Positions 63,535 to 64,000 of a DNA stretch of 64,000 nucleotides are shown here, one piece after another. The stretch comes from Chryseobacterium oncorhynchi (GTDB lineage: Bacteria; Bacteroidota; Bacteroidia; Flavobacteriales; Weeksellaceae): the NCBI RefSeq assembly GCF_002899895.1, contig NZ_PPEI02000001.1, positions 1,092,848-1,156,847 of the forward strand, written 5' to 3'. A program made the position numbers and the translations under genes. A model generated the notes under the pieces. It had not been told where the DNA came from. It saw nothing but the letters and a program-made list of their open reading frames with translations, and ran no database searches. Position 1 is the first letter of the stretch; each line of letters opens with the position of its first letter.

Positions 63535-64000
63535 TCATTTCACCCTGTTTATTTTTCCGTTTTGGTAAAGAAATACGGTTGTACAATCCATTTTTCTTTC
63601 CACGTTATAAACATGGATTTTTTTGGAATCTATGCCATTCATTTCAGATAGCATTGGACTTTCCCAGTTATTGTAGAAAATAGGTTCTCTAAAAGTAAAG
63701 TGCGGATTGGTCTTTAATTCATTTGATATATCATATTTCAAACAGATTTCTCCATTTTCAATATGGTTTCCCTTAAGAGCAATGTTTAATTTGCTGAATA
63801 ATTCATTGTTAAACCGGCTTGCATAAATCCATGAATTTTTAACACTGATATCTGTGATCATAAGAAGAAAGGCAAGGGTTGCAAAACATACGCTGATTAT
63901 CTTATTTCCTAATTTCAGCTTAACCAATACATATACAATTCCTGTAATCACAAATAGCGTATAGAAAAGCCTTATGGCTCCAAGGTTTCGATTATCAAAT
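63535..64000 (-). CDS. C-terminal part of a membrane protein, cut by window edge
   Basis: The frame is open to the last base of the window, so the gene starts beyond it. The visible 154 residues begin in a membrane segment (AIRLFYTLFVITGIVYVLV), have a second one (ISVCFATLAFLLMITDI), and end in a soluble domain with FREPIFYNNWESPMLSEMNGIDSKK and an acidic/basic tail. This architecture (membrane helices with a small C-terminal extracytoplasmic domain) is seen in DUF4173-like proteins, but I cannot assign it. Confidence 0.6.
   Translation of the reverse strand, partial: FDNRNLGAIRLFYTLFVITGIVYVLVKLKLGNKIISVCFATLAFLLMITDISVKNSWIYASRFNNELFSKLNIALKGNHIENGEICLKYDISNELKTNPHFTFREPIFYNNWESPMLSEMNGIDSKKIHVYNVERKMDCTTVFLYQNGKINRVK

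Overview
The window is chromosomal DNA of a Flavobacteriia member, most likely Chryseobacterium or a close Weeksellaceae relative. The inference rests on low G+C, Bacteroidota-type promoters (TTTG at -33 and TAnnTTTG at -7), three SusC/SusD pairs, DUF6263, DUF4834, DUF3472 and DUF1343 families, a 646-residue Elizabethkingia-type oleate hydratase, an HMG-CoA synthase and a double-glycine leader peptide typical of this group. Species identity is an inference, not a search result. There is no CRISPR array, prophage, transposase or rRNA operon.

Regions. 1-9.98 kb: end of rlmB, a DUF6263 lipoprotein, DUF4834, a YfhO membrane protein and a glycosyltransferase, then a YpdA-type reductase, two unknown small genes and an MFS exporter. 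10-19.1 kb: an AraC regulator next to oleate hydratase, a MITE-like inverted repeat, glnS, a hydrolase, a Cys-rich double-glycine peptide, a decayed copy of the 3' end of menC, then menC and fbp. 19.4-25.1 kb: aspartate kinase, a two-domain OlsF-like acyltransferase and three copies of a 157-158 bp promoter/tRNA-Phe/terminator cassette, with a DUF3472 lipoprotein gene between copies 2 and 3. 25.2-35.6 kb, minus strand: a nutrient-import locus of LytS-type kinase, metzincin-like outer-envelope protease, SusC, SusD and LytTR regulator. 36-44.7 kb: thioredoxin-like protein, outer-membrane proteins, NamZ-like muramidase, LolE-type permease, cysteine synthase, CbpA/CbpM chaperone pair and an SDF symporter. 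44.7-49.1 kb: aldehyde dehydrogenase, AdhP and DUF779 with a divergent AraC regulator, and a G+C-rich structured element inside the putative operon. 49.2-58.8 kb: two tandem SusC/SusD pairs with a shared 48-bp leader and no linked enzymes. 59.2-64 kb: HMG-CoA synthase, M1 aminopeptidase and two small unknowns, the last cut by the window edge.

The most notable non-textbook signals are the triplicated tRNA-Phe cassettes, the six-cysteine double-glycine peptide, the menC relic whose sequence now forms a terminator hairpin, the self-contained kinase/protease/SusCD/regulator locus, overlapping head-to-head promoters of the NamZ-like and LolE-like genes, and the structured element within the alcohol/aldehyde dehydrogenase operon.
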